64,000 nucleotides of DNA from Phymorhynchus buccinoides (taxonomy: Eukaryota; Mollusca; Gastropoda; Neogastropoda; Raphitomidae): assembly GCA_017654935.2 (NCBI GenBank), contig CM065684.1:60172786-60236785 (forward strand). The letters run 5' to 3'. Positions 40,958 through 52,984 of the stretch are shown piece after piece. Below the pieces are notes generated by a model that was not told the origin of the DNA, did not search any database, and worked only from the letters and a program-made list of their open reading frames with translations. Both the position numbers and the translations under genes were made by a program. Position 1 is the first letter of the stretch. The number at the start of each line of letters is the position of its first letter.

Positions 40958-41530
40958 TTATCCCCACGACAGTCGTGCCCATAAGCTTTTCCTTCCGTTT
41001 TCCTTATTCCCACGACTGTCGTGCCGATAATGGAAAGGGGCTGTGGACATTATGGGCATGACCGTTGCGCATGGGCAAAAGACTTCTTTCTATTTTTAGC
41101 TTCGTTTTTCACCGTGGCCATGGAAAGTATTATCGGCTCTGTAGCCATAAGGTTTATCATTATCCCCACTGTCGTGGCTAAGGTTTTTCACACGGCCATT
41201 ATCCCCACGACTGTCGTGGCCATAAGGTTTTTCAAAATCCCCAAGACTGTAGGGCCATAAGGTTTTGATTATAATAACGGAAGCCAAATTAATTTTTTTT
41301 TCAATGGTTTGCAGGTATCCCCACGTCTGTCGTGGCCATAAGGTTTTTCACCCGTTTTCATTATCCCCACGACTGTCGTGGCCATAAGGTTTTCATTATC
41401 CCCACGACTGTCGTGGCCATACGGTGTCGTGGCCATAAGGTTTTTCACCCATTTTCATTATCCCCACGACTGTCGTGGCCATAAGGTTTTTCACCCGTTT
41501 TCATTATCGTGGCGATAAGGTCGGCCTTCT
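40958..41530. repeat. degenerate tandem repeat with palindromic core CCACGACTGTCGTGG
   Basis: About ten units of TATCCCCACGACTGTCGTGG followed by CCATAAGGTTTTTCACCCG and TTTTCAT. The core is a perfect 7+7 palindrome around one base. Unit length varies (35-60 bases). Confidence 0.88.
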
Positions 41531-42110
41531 TTGAACCCCAATATATGTTAGTTATTGCAGGTTACAGCAGGTGAACATCATTGGCAGAAGAAGAAGAGTT
41601 ATTTTAGGCTTTTTTGTTCTTGTTCTAACTCTACCCCAATCCTGCTTCAAACCCCATCCCTATTCTGGCCATTACTGCATTAGCACAGTGGCTGACGCCC
41701 TGCACGGATCCATAAGTATATTGGTGTTCTTGGTGATTCGTTCTTGGCGATTCTTACCCACTGCCACTGACGCAACCAACGTAATTTAATCATAGTGCTA
41801 GATCATAAAAGATAAGGCCGACAACACTGATCAAAAGTTACACGTACCAGTTAAAATAAAAAAGTTTTGAAATAGAAATCAAAGACTTTGCGGCGTCTTT
41901 AGTAGCTCTTGGCTTGCAATCCTCATCAACATCTACAGTGACCGGAACTAGAGAGGCAAAAGGGGAATAACTAAGTTTGACCACGGATTCTATATTTAGG
42001 ATTAGGATTAGGATTTTGGGACTCAAAACATAGCCGTAAGGCTTTCCTGTCCCATCTTTTATTTTATTTAGTTATTTGTCTCGGTCTGTCGCACACTCAG
42101 TTTTTATTAA
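41531..42110. other. no gene recognised
   Basis: At 41630-41710 there is an inverted, diverged relative of 40325-40420 (GTGGCTGACGCCCTGCACGG). Nothing else. Confidence 0.4.
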
Positions 42111-42112
42111 TA

Positions 42113-42700
42113 TTATTCATCGTAATCATACATAACTGCCTTATAGTCATTCCATTCGTCGAGAAGGTTTTTAAAAATGTTAGTATTCTGTGCTCTTTTC
42201 ATGTTAGGTGGTAATTTATTCCATACACTAGGTGCAACTCTGTTAGTAAAATAAAATTTTCTATTATTAGTCCTGCAATGTTGAATAAATATTTTGTCGG
42301 TACTGTTCCTTGTTTTGTCAAAATCTGATATTGTGAATAAGTCATGTACATTTAGGTCATCTACACTATTAAATATTTTATAAGTTTGAATTAGGTCACC
42401 CCTAATTCTCCTTGCCTTTAATGTAGGTAAATTTAATTCTTTCAACCTGTCTGAATAAGAAACATTTTGAAGACCTTGTACTAACTTAGTTGCTCGTCTC
42501 TGTACTTTTTCTATCAAAGCTGACTGTCTCTTTAAACCTGGATACCAAATGCAATTTCCATATTCTAAATGAGGTCTTACTAAACCTTTGTACAAGCATA
42601 AAAAAAGTGTCCTTGTCCAAGAAAGAAAACGTTCGTTTAATTATACCAATTTTCTGATCAATGTGTAGTGTCCATGGTTTGACGTATAGGTTCCTCACAA
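42113..42700 (-). pseudogene. CR1/Jockey-type LINE fragment
   Basis: Reads YKGLVRPHLEYGNCIWYPGL ... IEKVQRRATKLVQGL ... SVWNKLPPNMKRA ... YDYDE and stop. The upstream part (KIGIIKRTF) is in another frame, so there is a frameshift near 42590. Related to the 20971 copy: both end in YDE. Confidence 0.88.
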
Positions 42701-42759
42701 TGAGGCCATGAAAATCGAAAGTAAAAAAAAGTATCTTTCCTGTTTCTGTTTCTGTGGAT

Positions 42760-43150
42760 TAGTCCAAAGGGACACTTTTGTGGCAGTTTATCGACGATAA
42801 CTAAGGGAGAGCACCTATACCGATTCCCTAATCTGATTATCTTCTTGTTCTTGATATTTCTTCTTTGTTCTTGCGGTTTCCTTCTTGTTCTTGATATTTT
42901 CTTTTTGGTTCAGGATCTTTCCATCTTGTTCCTGATCTTTCGTTTTTGTTCCTGATCTTTCTTTCTTCTTCATTCTTCCTTCCTCTTGTTTTCCTTTATT
43001 GATCTTTCATTCCCCATTCTTTTTTCTCTTTGTCTTTTTCTGTCTTCCTCCTTATCGGGCATTTCCGTAGGTCTTGTTGCTCTGTCGATGGGGTGGGGGT
43101 GGAGGAAAATGGGGTGAGGGGTGGGGATTGGGGGAAGGGGGGTGCCAGTG
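42760..43150. other. T-rich simple sequence, no gene seen
   Basis: TTCTTGTTC-type degenerate repeats at 42840-43040, then G-rich sequence to 43200. Confidence 0.5.
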
Positions 43151-43154
43151 GAAG

Positions 43155-44035
43155 GGCGTCATTTACATCTGGTTGGGGGTCTGGTGGAGGAGGTTCTTAA
43201 AAGCCTCCACCGACCCAGCGGAAACAACACTGTCGTTAAGAGCATTCCATTCCCTGGTTGTTCTGGGAAAGAAGCTGATTTGAACACTGTTGTTTTTTAG
43301 GGCTGGATGTTGTAGCAGCGCAGGGCCGGATCTAGGGGGGGGGGGGGGGGGGGGTGCTTTGGGTGCTTCAAAAAGTCTGTGATCCGGTCCTGCAGCGCCT
43401 GTTGTTTCTAGCGAATCGTTCGACAATGGTTAGTGTTTTCGTGGCTTTCCGATCTTGTTTGTCTGATGAGTCTTTTGTTTTGAACCAGTATTAGGTATTT
43501 TCCTGCCTCAATGCTAGGTAGGTGCCCTTCTATGATCTTATACAGAAAGGTTAAACGGTGTTGCCTCTTCCTTTCTTGCAACGGGGGCAGGTTGAGGTCT
43601 TGAAGCATATGGCAGTGACACAGCCTGGGTTGTGGGACATCTCGCTTGATGAACCTGGCTGCCCTTCACTGGATGCCTTATAACTTCAGTTGTTGATTCT
43701 GCCTTGCGTGTATGGGTCCCAGACCGTGGAGCTATGCTCCTGGAGGGATCTAACAAGTGAGACTATAAGTGTTCTTTCGGCAGTTTTCAGGACAGAAGGG
43801 GTAGGTGTAAATCTGTTGCAGTATGTGGTTTCACAGCTGGTACAGGCCACGGATCCTATAGTTACACTCAATGTAGTGTCCATGTACAGGCCTAGTATGG
43901 TGATCTATGCCGCACATTCATAATCAGCATTTCTTGGCGTACAATTTGATGCCACACCCTTCAGCCCATGTTTCCAGTCTCTTCAGGTCGCCTTGCATGG
44001 TCTCATGGTCTGCCTGTGTCCTGTGTAAAAAATGA
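43155..44035 (-). pseudogene. Jockey-superfamily LINE fragment, several frames
   Basis: Read from right to left: DLKRLETWAEGCGIKLYAKK, VWDPYTQGRINN, MLQDLNLPPLQERKRQHRLT, FLYKIIEGHLPSIEAGKYLI, SFFPRTTREWNALNDSVVSA. Several frameshifts. A short G-rich insertion (43316-43398) splits it. Confidence 0.85.
43316..43398. mobile_element. short inverted-repeat insertion in the LINE
   Basis: CAGGGCCGGATCTAGG at the left and GTGATCCGGTCCTG at the right, flanked by CAGCG on both sides; the middle is a poly-G run. The hAT-like ends are a guess. Confidence 0.55.
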
Positions 44036-44055
44036 CTCGAACGCAAAAGCCTATG

Positions 44056-44272
44056 TAGGGGAAGACGGGGTAAAAAGCGCATGGGCGGGAAAGAAGCCCA
44101 CCCCAATTATCTCATGAAATAAAGAAAATTTCAGTCAAATTTGCCTATGGCGTAATGCTAGACATTAACGCTCGTCTCATGGGCAAAATGAGGCTGAAAT
44201 TTGCTTCATTTCATGAGATAATTGGGGTGGGCTTCTTACCCGCCCATGCGCTTTTTACCCCGTCTTCCCCTA
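44056..44272. mobile_element. MITE with ~70-bp inverted ends, TA flanks
   Basis: TAGGGGAAGACGGGGTAAAA ... GGGTGGGCTTCTT at both ends in opposite orientation, nearly perfect for about 70 bases, then GATAATTGGGGTGG internally. The stem covers most of the 217 bases. Confidence 0.9.
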
Positions 44273-44455
44273 CGCCTAATTAAGTGACCACAGTCAAAGA
44301 CTGTAGGCCTATAGAATCTTTGCTACAGTTATAGTGGCTCTAGTAGGTATTTTGTGTGACTGGGGGGTGGGGGGTGACCCAAAGACATTTTTTCCATCGC
44401 CGCCATTGGCCGGGTTCCTTAACATGTGTGAAGTGCATGGGCACACGGGAGTTCA

Positions 44456-45010
44456 GTTTTTGTTATCTCATCATGATGAGTCTTGAAGCAGTTAACGCAT
44501 ATAAATACCTTGGAATTTATTATTCAACACGACTTAGTAAGTTATGCATGTAATGATATAGCAAATAGGGCAAAGAGAGCAGTTTTTACTATTCTCCGTA
44601 TCTTGTACAAATTGGATTTTAAATTTTTTCAAGGTATTAATTACGAAGTTATTCGACTCACAGGTACAATCCATTGCGTGAAGGAAGGAAGCGTCCTCCG
44701 GTCTAGAACAGACACATAATTATGGGACATTTATAGAGATAAAGATGGTGGGAACGATCCTGGAGGCCGCATGCCCGAAGGCAGTGCAACACCAGGAAAG
44801 TCCCGATCTTTTTTTTAAAACTACGTATACAATTCATTGCGTTATATGGTTCGGGAAATTTGGGCGTTAGAAAAGGGCAATGAAATTCAAAAAGATACAT
44901 CTGTTTGTAATGAAACGATTCTTAAATGTTGATGCTCGTAGGCTACACCAAATGATCTTGTTTATGCAGAGCTAGGACGGTTTCCGATAATAAATAATTT
45001 CTTATATAAA
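44456..45010 (+). pseudogene. broken LINE fragment and dispersed repeat
   Basis: LEAVNAYKYLGIYYSTRLS, then in another frame CNDIANRAKRAVFTILRILY, then at 44955 ELGRFPIINNFLYK. Same clade as 62335-63333. The block 44697-44815 is a different repeat, also at 49738-49830. Confidence 0.65.
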
Positions 45011-45219
45011 ATAGTTTGAGGACCTTCCTCAAAGCCAACTTTCGTCCTCAAATCCTTTTGGCCGAAAGAGTGGGATGTGCCCTGGGCAGCAAGACTTCTC
45101 TACTATAAACAAATCAAGTTGTAGCCCAGCCCGCTGGAATAGCAGCTGCCCCCTCTTGCTATCTGGCAGTCAATTTTGGAAACGACAGACAGGCAACGAC
45201 AATTATGTTATTTGAAAGG

Positions 45220-45418
45220 CCAGGGCCTGTATTCACGTTGAGATAGCATGAGACTTAGCATGATGCTAACTTAGAAGCTCTTCCAAAAGTCCTATAGGAT
45301 CATGCTAAACTTAGAAGCTCTTCCAAAAGTCCTATTAAATCCTACAGGACATTGGTAGAGCTTCTAAGTTAGCATCATGCTAAGTCTCATGCTATCTCAA
45401 CGTGAATACAGGCCCAGG
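45220..45418. mobile_element. foldback MITE, relative of 6405-6559
   Basis: CCAGGGCCTGTATTCACGTT and AACGTGAATACAGGCCCAGG are inverted ends; arms of about 60 bases (TGAGATAGCATGAGACTTAG). One internal block (CTTAGAAGCTCTTCCAAAAG) is duplicated. Confidence 0.88.
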
Positions 45419-45685
45419 TTATTTGTTGTCAGGTATTGATGGATTCATCATCATAAAATAAAGTTGTATTAGATTATCATGTGCTGCCTTTGATTGATCG
45501 TGTGTGTGTGTGTGTGTGTGTGTGTAGGCGCGTGCATGTGTGTGTGTCTTTTTGCTGTGTGCTACATGCTCATTATTTGGAAGTCCACAGGTTCTTATTT
45601 GTTTGTTGTCAGCTATTGATGAATTCACCGGCATCATCATGAAATAAAGTTTTGTCAGATTAACATTTGCTGCTTTTGATTGATC

Positions 45686-45738
<53 letters not shown>

Positions 45739-45850
45739 GGTGTGTGTGTGTGTGCGAGTGCGTGCGTGCGTGTGCGTGCGTGTGCTTGTGCGCGTGCACG
45801 CTTGTGGGAGGGGGGGGGGGGGGGGGGATGTGTCTGTGTGTGCTTGTAAC
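45419..45850. repeat. duplicated block with TG microsatellites
   Basis: TTGTTGTCAGGTATTGATGG ... TTTGATTGATCGTGTG occurs twice (45422-45505 and 45604-45690), each followed by a TG tract; the second tract ends in a poly-G run at 45808-45828. Confidence 0.85.
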
Positions 45851-45899
45851 TTGTGTGTGTAATGAACTTCGTCATTCCTAAGAAATATCTGAGAAATAA

Positions 45900-46650
45900 A
45901 ATCTGTTTTTAATTTCGGTAATTTATTTTGAAAAGGACGACGCATTTGTTTGAATAATTATTAGTAAATTTCTAAAAGTCGGGAAGATACTTTAATAAGA
46001 GCTCACCGAAAATCAACATTTCGCTGTTACGTTCACACTTTGTTCTGATATGAGCTTTATTTTTTTGTTATACTTGTATCCTCCATGATCCAAGAGGGAT
46101 CAAAGGATTAAAAAAATTGATTCTTGCATGTGTGAGAGAGATATATACGTAAATTCGTTTTTGCTCTCTGAAGATATACTCGTAGAAGGCGAAGTGACAC
46201 TGCGGATAATGCGAATGGAATCCATTTTAAAAGGCAAAATGGGGGAAGGTGATTCAGTAATTCACAGACAAAACAAAGCTGATGATATCATAGAGATTTT
46301 GTTGGAGAACTTTCTGGGGGAAAACCTGCATTGAAATATGTGCAAAACCTGGCTAAACATTGACGATTTCTCCACCACCGCCACCACGCCTCCCCCCCCC
46401 CCCCCCCCCCCCGCACCCCCCCCATACACACACACCACTTCCGACTCCTACAAAACATAAAAACCAGTTTGCTAACTATTATACATAACGAACACACTAA
46501 CCAATGCATTTTGCAAACCTCAGTACCCCCCTGTGTAGCTCTTCTACCGCTATCCTCTACTTTCCCTGAGCTTACACTGTTCCAACTTTCCCCGTCTTGT
46601 CAAAGCGGCAATTCTCTTTAATACTTTTTTGTTACTACCTGGGGCTGCTT
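45900..46650. other. no gene recognised; poly-C run at 46393-46412
   Basis: An open frame at 46128-46334 has no recognised similarity. Otherwise AT-rich. Confidence 0.45.
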
Positions 46651-46659
46651 CCCTTTGAC

Positions 46660-47005
46660 CATTTCAATAATAGTGCATGAACCAAAATAAAAATCCCACA
46701 AAAAAGGTCAAGGTCATTACAGTTATAATTCTTTTACACAACCCTCCCTGCACCGTGATACACCACCACACAAAATCTGAAGCGATTCTATTCACTGGTT
46801 CATGAGATACAGCTCGGAAATGAAGTAATAGCCCAAAAAGGAAATGTCGGTTTTCACGGTCAGACTTCAATGTCAAGGTCAGCACAGTCATAAATATTGA
46901 AAGGAGCCTTCCTTTTCAACATGTCTATCCCTCTGCCAAATATGATGAAAATCCGTCATGTAGTTTTTGAGAAAATCGTCAGACAGACACACCTGTCACA
47001 AGACC
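46660..47005 (-). repeat. AGGTCA-rich interspersed repeat, diverged copy
   Basis: CACAAAATCTGAAGCGATTC, CATGAGATACAGCTCGGAAA, AAGGTCAAGGTCATTACAG: the same landmarks as at 3986 and 58630, with older divergence. Confidence 0.65.
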
Positions 47006-47245
47006 CGGTGTCGCAGATAAAAAAAAACACTGCAGGAAAAACCCACTGAGAGGTTGTTTTGTATCTAGGCAAAAAACGCTCCCAGTGTTTTTTGCCTAGG
47101 AATAAAACACTCCCTCCACCAGGAAAATAGACTGTCGTTAGGAAATTAACACTCCCCAGGCAAAAAAACATATATAAAAAAAATGGATAGAAAAATTTGT
47201 TACTTCTTAATAACTCAATCGCTCCCGCTTTCTTCCCCCCCCCCC

Positions 47246-47247
47246 CC

Positions 47248-47310
<63 letters not shown>

Positions 47311-47496
47311 CTCTCTCCCTCTCTCTCTCTCTTTCTCCCTCTCTCCCCTCCTCTCCCCCCTCTCTCTCTCTCTTGAAAAAGCTTCCTAGACAATGATAAA
47401 AAGAAAACACACTTTTATTCAGTGTTTAAAATAGTAACAAAAAATGAGTATGAAATGATGGCGCTGATACCATAATTTTGCACAACCCTCATTCCT

Positions 47497-47587
<91 letters not shown>
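47246..47587. repeat. two CT microsatellites
   Basis: 47246-47371 (with C-rich edges) and 47500-47587, about 44 CT units unbroken. Confidence 0.95.
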
Positions 47588-47592
<5 letters not shown>

Positions 47593-47837
47593 AAATGGAA
47601 GATCTTAAAACAATAAATGTTAAATTAAAAGGCATATTTTAGTCATATCCATATTCTTTTTCAGAATATTGTTTATGTCATGTTCGTCTTCTGATTGTCA
47701 TCTGAATTTTTTTTCCCCTGATCGTTTTTTCTTTCATGGCTGTGTTTTTGATTTCGTTGAGCATGAAATACATCTTTCAAAATGGGCACACATATTTACC
47801 AAATAGAATTTTTCATCAGTGTTTCTATTGTGAGCAA

Positions 47838-47988
<151 letters not shown>

Positions 47989-47989
47989 A

Positions 47990-48610
47990 ACAAACAGACA
48001 GACAGACAAATAGAACCTACCTGCACCATTTCTTTTCGTTTTCTTATGTAAGTATCCATCATGTAGTACGTATTTTTCACACATCCGTCGCCAATTCGCT
48101 TTTGTGTCGCGATTCTTCCGACACCAGTTGGGGTAAAATCCGTCTTCTAAAAACTTCTGAATATGCAGAAGATTTTCTTTGGCCTAAAGTGCGTTGCTGT
48201 CCTTTGGGCGGCCCATTGTGAAATAGCCTAATAAGAAAGCTTATTTGAGAGCAACTGAAACACATTGAATTTTACTCAATGGTATTAATTCAAACCGCGT
48301 TGAAGTGTTCTCTCCAAACAACTGTAAAATCGTGATTTAAGGGAAGAAAAGGGTAGTGGTAGCAATTATGGCTATTGTCATATCAAATTCCGTAAGATTT
48401 TTTTTTAAACCAAAGGGGAATGTGTTTTTCCTGAAGTAATTTTTGCCTCCGTGACGGGAGTGTTGTTTACCTAAGGGGAGTGGTTTTTTTAAGGAAAATA
48501 ATCCACAGGGAGTGCATTTTGCCTAGGAAAAAACCACTGGGAGTGTTTTTTGCCTGGAAGTCTTTCGTGGCTGCTACACCGGTCCTCTGGCCGGGTAATA
48601 ACAGACAAGG
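47990..48610. other. no gene recognised
   Basis: At 48420-48565 and 47020-47170 are inverted relatives of one another (GGGAGTGTTTTTTGCCT / AGGCAAAAAACGCTCCC), possibly the ends of one element of about 1.5 kb that contains the CT/AG tracts. Confidence 0.4.
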
Positions 48611-48611
48611 G

Positions 48612-49057
48612 ATGACTACTGTAACTCACTTCTTGCTGGCTGTCCATCAATTCCCATCTCTAAGCTCCAACGGGTCCAGAATAATGCTGCTCGTCTCATT
48701 TCTCGCTCCCCTAGGTACGATCACATCACTCCGGTTCTTCGTTCCCTACATTGGCTCCCAGTTCAATCACGTATTGACTACAAAATTCTCCTCCTTGCCT
48801 TCAAGTCACTGAATGATCAAGCTCCCCAGTATCTCTCTGATCTTCTTCATCTCTATGTCCCAGCTCGCCAACTACGTTCGTCTTCTGATTCTCGTCTCCT
48901 TTCCATTCCCTCCATCCGTCTCAAATCTGCTGGCCAACGTTCTTTTTCTTGTCAAGCACCATCTCTGTGGAATTCTCTGCCTTCTCCTCTCCGACACTCC
49001 AACTCAGTCTCCTCATTCAAAACTCTTAAAACCCATCTTTTTCCTGCTGCGCCCTAA
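48612..49057 (+). pseudogene. L2/CR1-type LINE, C-terminal part of ORF2, frame intact
   Basis: The frame is open from DYCNSLLAGCPSIPISKLQR through VQNNAARLISRSPRYDHITP, HWLPVQSRIDYKILLLAFKS, APSLWNSLPSPLRHSNS to FKTLLKTHLFPAAP and TAA. It has no in-frame Met, so a Met-based search misses it. The tail to 49712 holds TG tracts and the GCGCTATATAAATG/ATT end. Confidence 0.92.
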
Positions 49058-49129
49058 ATATTTGATCAGTTGTCTATCGTTGTGTGCACGTGAGGGAAGA
49101 TTGATTTAAGAGGTTTGTGCTGTGTTTTG

Positions 49130-49131
49130 TG

Positions 49132-49184
<53 letters not shown>

Positions 49185-49419
49185 GTGTGTGTGTGTGTGT
49201 GAGCATGAATGTGTGCTTGTGTGTATTTTGGTTTTTGTGGGTTGTGTGTGCACGCATGTGTGTGTGTTTGTGTGCGTGTCTGTGTGTCTGTCTGCGTGCG
49301 TACGTTGTGTGTGAGGGTGTTTGTGTCTGCGTGTTGGTGTATGTGGTCAGTCCATGCGGCTCAGTTGCTGTGACTTACCGAATGGGGTATGAACGAGTTG
49401 GCGTCAATAATTGTGTGTT

Positions 49420-49504
<85 letters not shown>

Positions 49505-49526
49505 GCGTGTGTGTGTGCGTGTGTGT

Positions 49527-49559
<33 letters not shown>

Positions 49560-49712
49560 GCTTTGCATATGCACTGTTGGTGGTTGGTGTCACTCTTGAA
49601 TGTTGTTTTTTGTTATTTGTTGATGAATAATTGATTGTAAAGCGCTTTGGGCTCATCTGAGGTAAAGCGCTATATAAATGTACTGTTATTATTATTATTA
49701 TTATTATTATTA
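49130..49712 (+). repeat. LINE 3' UTR expanded by TG/AG microsatellites, GCGCTATATA tail
   Basis: TG tracts at 49134-49201 and 49422-49530, AG at 49530-49557, then TTGTAAAGCGCTTTGGGCTC ... AAAGCGCTATATAAATG and ATT repeats. Confidence 0.85.
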
Positions 49713-49737
49713 AGGGATGAAATTCTGCTTAACATCC

Positions 49738-49830
49738 TCCGGTCTGGAACAGACACATGAGACATTAATTGATATAAAGATGGTGGGAACTATCCAGGAG
49801 GCAGTGCCCGGAGGCAGTGCAAAACAATAC
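49738..49830 (+). repeat. dispersed repeat (CCTCCGGTCTGGAACAGACA)
   Basis: Colinear with 44697-44815; inverted relative at 24460-24600. Confidence 0.7.
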
Positions 49831-49862
49831 AGATAACAGACAAGGGAGAGGGAGGTTGGGGT

Positions 49863-50083
49863 TTAAAGACCCACTGACACATCACGATTAAGTCCCTTGG
49901 ATTTTTCTGGATAGCTGTGACGCTCATACAAATGTCTCCAACTTCAAATTGAGGCTGCTCTTTAAAATGTTGTTTGAATTTGGGGGCATTTGTATGGGAG
50001 TCAAACCTGGTCCAAACAAGATTTCTTACCAGCTATAAGAGGGGAAACCCGTGATTTTGACACGTGATCCGGTGGGTCTTTAA
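49863..50083. mobile_element. TTAAAGAC MITE, copy 2
   Basis: TTAAAGACCCACTGACACAT to CCGGTGGGTCTTTAA, colinear with 38962-39169. Confidence 0.82.
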
Positions 50084-50089
50084 AAACTG

Positions 50090-50731
50090 CAGATAAGAGG
50101 TAAACTAGGATCGATGTAGAGGAGGGAGAGGGGGGGGGGGGGGTTCTCTGACGTAAGCACCTTCGGGTCACCATGAATGTTGTAGTTAAAACTTTCAAAT
50201 TCATGTCCAATGGAAAGTAGCTATTTAACAAAATAAAATAAAGACAGGCACGTGTGCGTGCGTGCAGGGATGGGTGGGGTGCATGTATGGCTACACGCAT
50301 GTATGCGCATATTAAAAATAATATGCCCAATAGATACTTAGTAGAAAAACATAATGCTACTTTACAAACTAACCTGTCAAAAAACAAGCGCGAAATCGCA
50401 ATAGTTTGTGGCACGCGGTCTATTTTTACCACTCCAACCATGAGTCACCTCCCTGGCTTTTCAATAATTTTAATCTGTAAACCAGAATGTTATCTCTGCA
50501 CCATTTCGTAACTTTTTATATCTTTTGGAAAACATTTAAAACTATGTATCCTACTTATGCTCATCAAAAGAAGCACCGCATACTCGTCGTGTCTGTTGTA
50601 GTGTCTGTATTACGTATGTTTATTATTTTGTACGCTTTTAAAATACATCATGTTAAAGAGCGGCCTCAATTTGAAGTGTAGCCTCGATTTGAAGTGCGAC
50701 ATTTTGTCAAAATGTGCGACAATTTTGGACC

Positions 50732-50766
<35 letters not shown>

Positions 50767-51280
50767 CGACCAACAGACCAACCGACCGACCGACAAAGTG
50801 AGTTATAGGTTTGTGGCTTGAGCCACAAACAAAAATTGGAATGGAATTTATATGAATCATTATTCCTCCATGAGAACACTTAACCTGTACACACATTATC
50901 AATAGTTATGATACCTGTACCCATTATTAATATTAATATTGTGAAAAGTGCCTTTTGATGTTGGATAACTGTGACGGGGTGTGTCACGCGCGTCCCACTT
51001 TATAACAGGTTTCCTCATTTGATGTTATGCTTTGTTGTTCACAATGTTATGTATGTATGTTTGTATGAATGTTTATTGTTTAAGTATGTGATGGTTTCAT
51101 GTTGTCTTTTATTTTTGTTTTCTTTGGTTTACATGTGCATATATGAAAAAGGAATAAAAATGTTTATTACAAAAAAATAATAATATGCCCGTGTATATGC
51201 AAGTTTTACCAATCCATATTTCAACCAATGTTTGTATTATAATATCATCTGCTTTGCTACCTTTATGTTCGCATCGGTAT
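50090..51280. other. no gene recognised; GACA repeat at 50731-50795
   Basis: AT-rich. GACA/GACC tetranucleotide tract at 50731-50795. Nothing coding recognised. Confidence 0.5.
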
Positions 51281-51282
51281 CC

Positions 51283-51358
51283 GGCCGTTTAGCCAACGGC
51301 CACTTAGCCAACGGCCATTTAGCCAACGGACATATAGCCAACGGACATTTAGCCAATG
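51283..51358. repeat. TTTAGCCAACGG(C/A)CA tandem
   Basis: Five units of about 15-16 bases: GTTTAGCCAACGGCCA, CTTAGCCAACGGCCA, TTTAGCCAACGGACA, TATAGCCAACGGACA, TTTAGCCAATG. Confidence 0.9.
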
Positions 51359-51361
51359 ATC

Positions 51362-51797
51362 TGAACTGATCTTGATCATCCCACCAGAATGCCAACATCA
51401 CCCCTCACTACCTTGGAGTAGCTGTTGATCAAACCCTGTCCTTCCAACAATATGTAGTTATAAACTGATCTGAACTGATCTTGATCATCCCACCAGAATA
51501 TCAACATCACCCCTCACTACCTTGGAGTAACTGTTCATCAAACCCTGTCCTTCCAGCAGCATGTAGTTATAAACTGATCTGAACTGATCTTGATCATCCC
51601 ACCAGAATGTCAACATCACCACGCACTACCTTGGAGTAGCTGTTGATCAAACCCTGTCCTTCCAGCAGCATGTAGTTATAAACTGATCTGAACTGATCTT
51701 GATCATCCCACCAGAATATCAACATCACCCCTCACTACCTTGGAGTAGCTGTTGATCAAACCCTGTCCTTCCAGCAGCAGGTCAGCAATGTCTGTCA
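51362..51797 (+). repeat. 109-bp tandem array of a LINE piece, 4 units
   Basis: Units start at 51362, 51471, 51580 and 51689. Each contains NITPHYLGV(A/T)V(D/H)QTLSFQQ, the LGV strand of a reverse transcriptase, plus noncoding sequence with TGATCTGAACTGATCTTGAT. The last unit runs into the LINE at 51780. Confidence 0.92.
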
Positions 51798-52435
51798 TAC
51801 TTGCTGTCTTGAACTCCGCCAAATTGCCTCTATCCGCCATCTCCTCTCAGAAAACGCCACGAAAGCTCTTGTCTATGCATACATTTTAATTGCCTCTCTC
51901 TGCTTCAAATCTATCGAGTCATCCTGTCCTGAATACCTCACTGATCTGTTCAATCTCTACACACCATCTCGAACTTTGCGTTCCTCCTCTGACTCCTGTC
52001 TCTATAGAATTCAAACTGTCCGCATTAAGACCTTTGGTCAATGCTCTTTCGCCTATCAAGCTCCTGTTACTTGGAATCAGTTGCCTCACTCCATCAGATA
52101 CTTACCTTCTCTACCCACATTCAAGCGACATCTCAAAACTTATCTGTTTTCTAAGTAACTACTAATCCTTCCCTTCATGATCTGATGTGTGATTGTTTGG
52201 GTGTGAATGTCTGCACTTGTGCGCATGCGTGTCTGTGTGACAGTGTGTATGTGTAGTTGTGTATCTGCATGTCTGACTGTGTGGGTGTTTTTTCCCCCCT
52301 TATGCTGCATATTAAATATGATTATATGTTATGTTATATGTATTTATGATATTGTTATATTGTAAACGCCTTGGGCATTAACTTGATTAGGCGTCCTAAA
52401 TGTTCTTAATAATAAGAAGAAGAAGAAAAAGAAGA
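51780..52435 (+). pseudogene. CR1/L2-type LINE fragment with internal deletion
   Basis: SNVCHTCCLELRQIASIRHL ... ALVYAYI, a gap in the protein, then CPEYLTDLFNLYTPSRTLRS ... QAPVTWNQLPHSIRYLPSLP ... HLKTYLFSK and stop (52158). The tail has TGTAAACGCCTTGGGC ... TAGGCGTCC and AATAAGAAGAAG. Confidence 0.88.
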
Positions 52436-52984
52436 AGAAAAAAAAACCAAATCCAACAGCAGTGGCAATTATTGTTTTGCAGTATGGCCAGCAAGTCAGT
52501 GATTAACGTCTTGTCCTTTTCAGACTGGCCAGTTAAAAAAATAGCAAAGTTTTTAATACCTTTATCTGATTCACTTCTGCTGTTGACAATATTTGGTTCA
52601 ACGCTTCAGAGTACAAGAGCAAGCACATTCTGATAAATAAAATAAAAAAATAATCATTTGACAATAAGCAGCAAGGTTTGATAGCCTATTCAGAGTAGTT
52701 GAAACCGAACACTAGTTTAGATGGCTGAAGTAACACTCGGATGGAGCAAAAACTATAGTACTACCCAGATTACTATAAATGCTGTCTGTGTCAAACATAG
52801 GAAACACTTTTTGGGGAGGCAGCCTCAGATTGAAATTTGAATTTGAATCTGGCTACGCTGCTCTGTCCCACTGGACACTTATACAGCGTTGTGCGTTGCG
52901 ACAGAAAGAAAAATAAACCAAACTAAAAATCAACACAAAAACAAAGGAACTAAAAATAGAATTCTCCCCAGCGTTTCATGTCTC

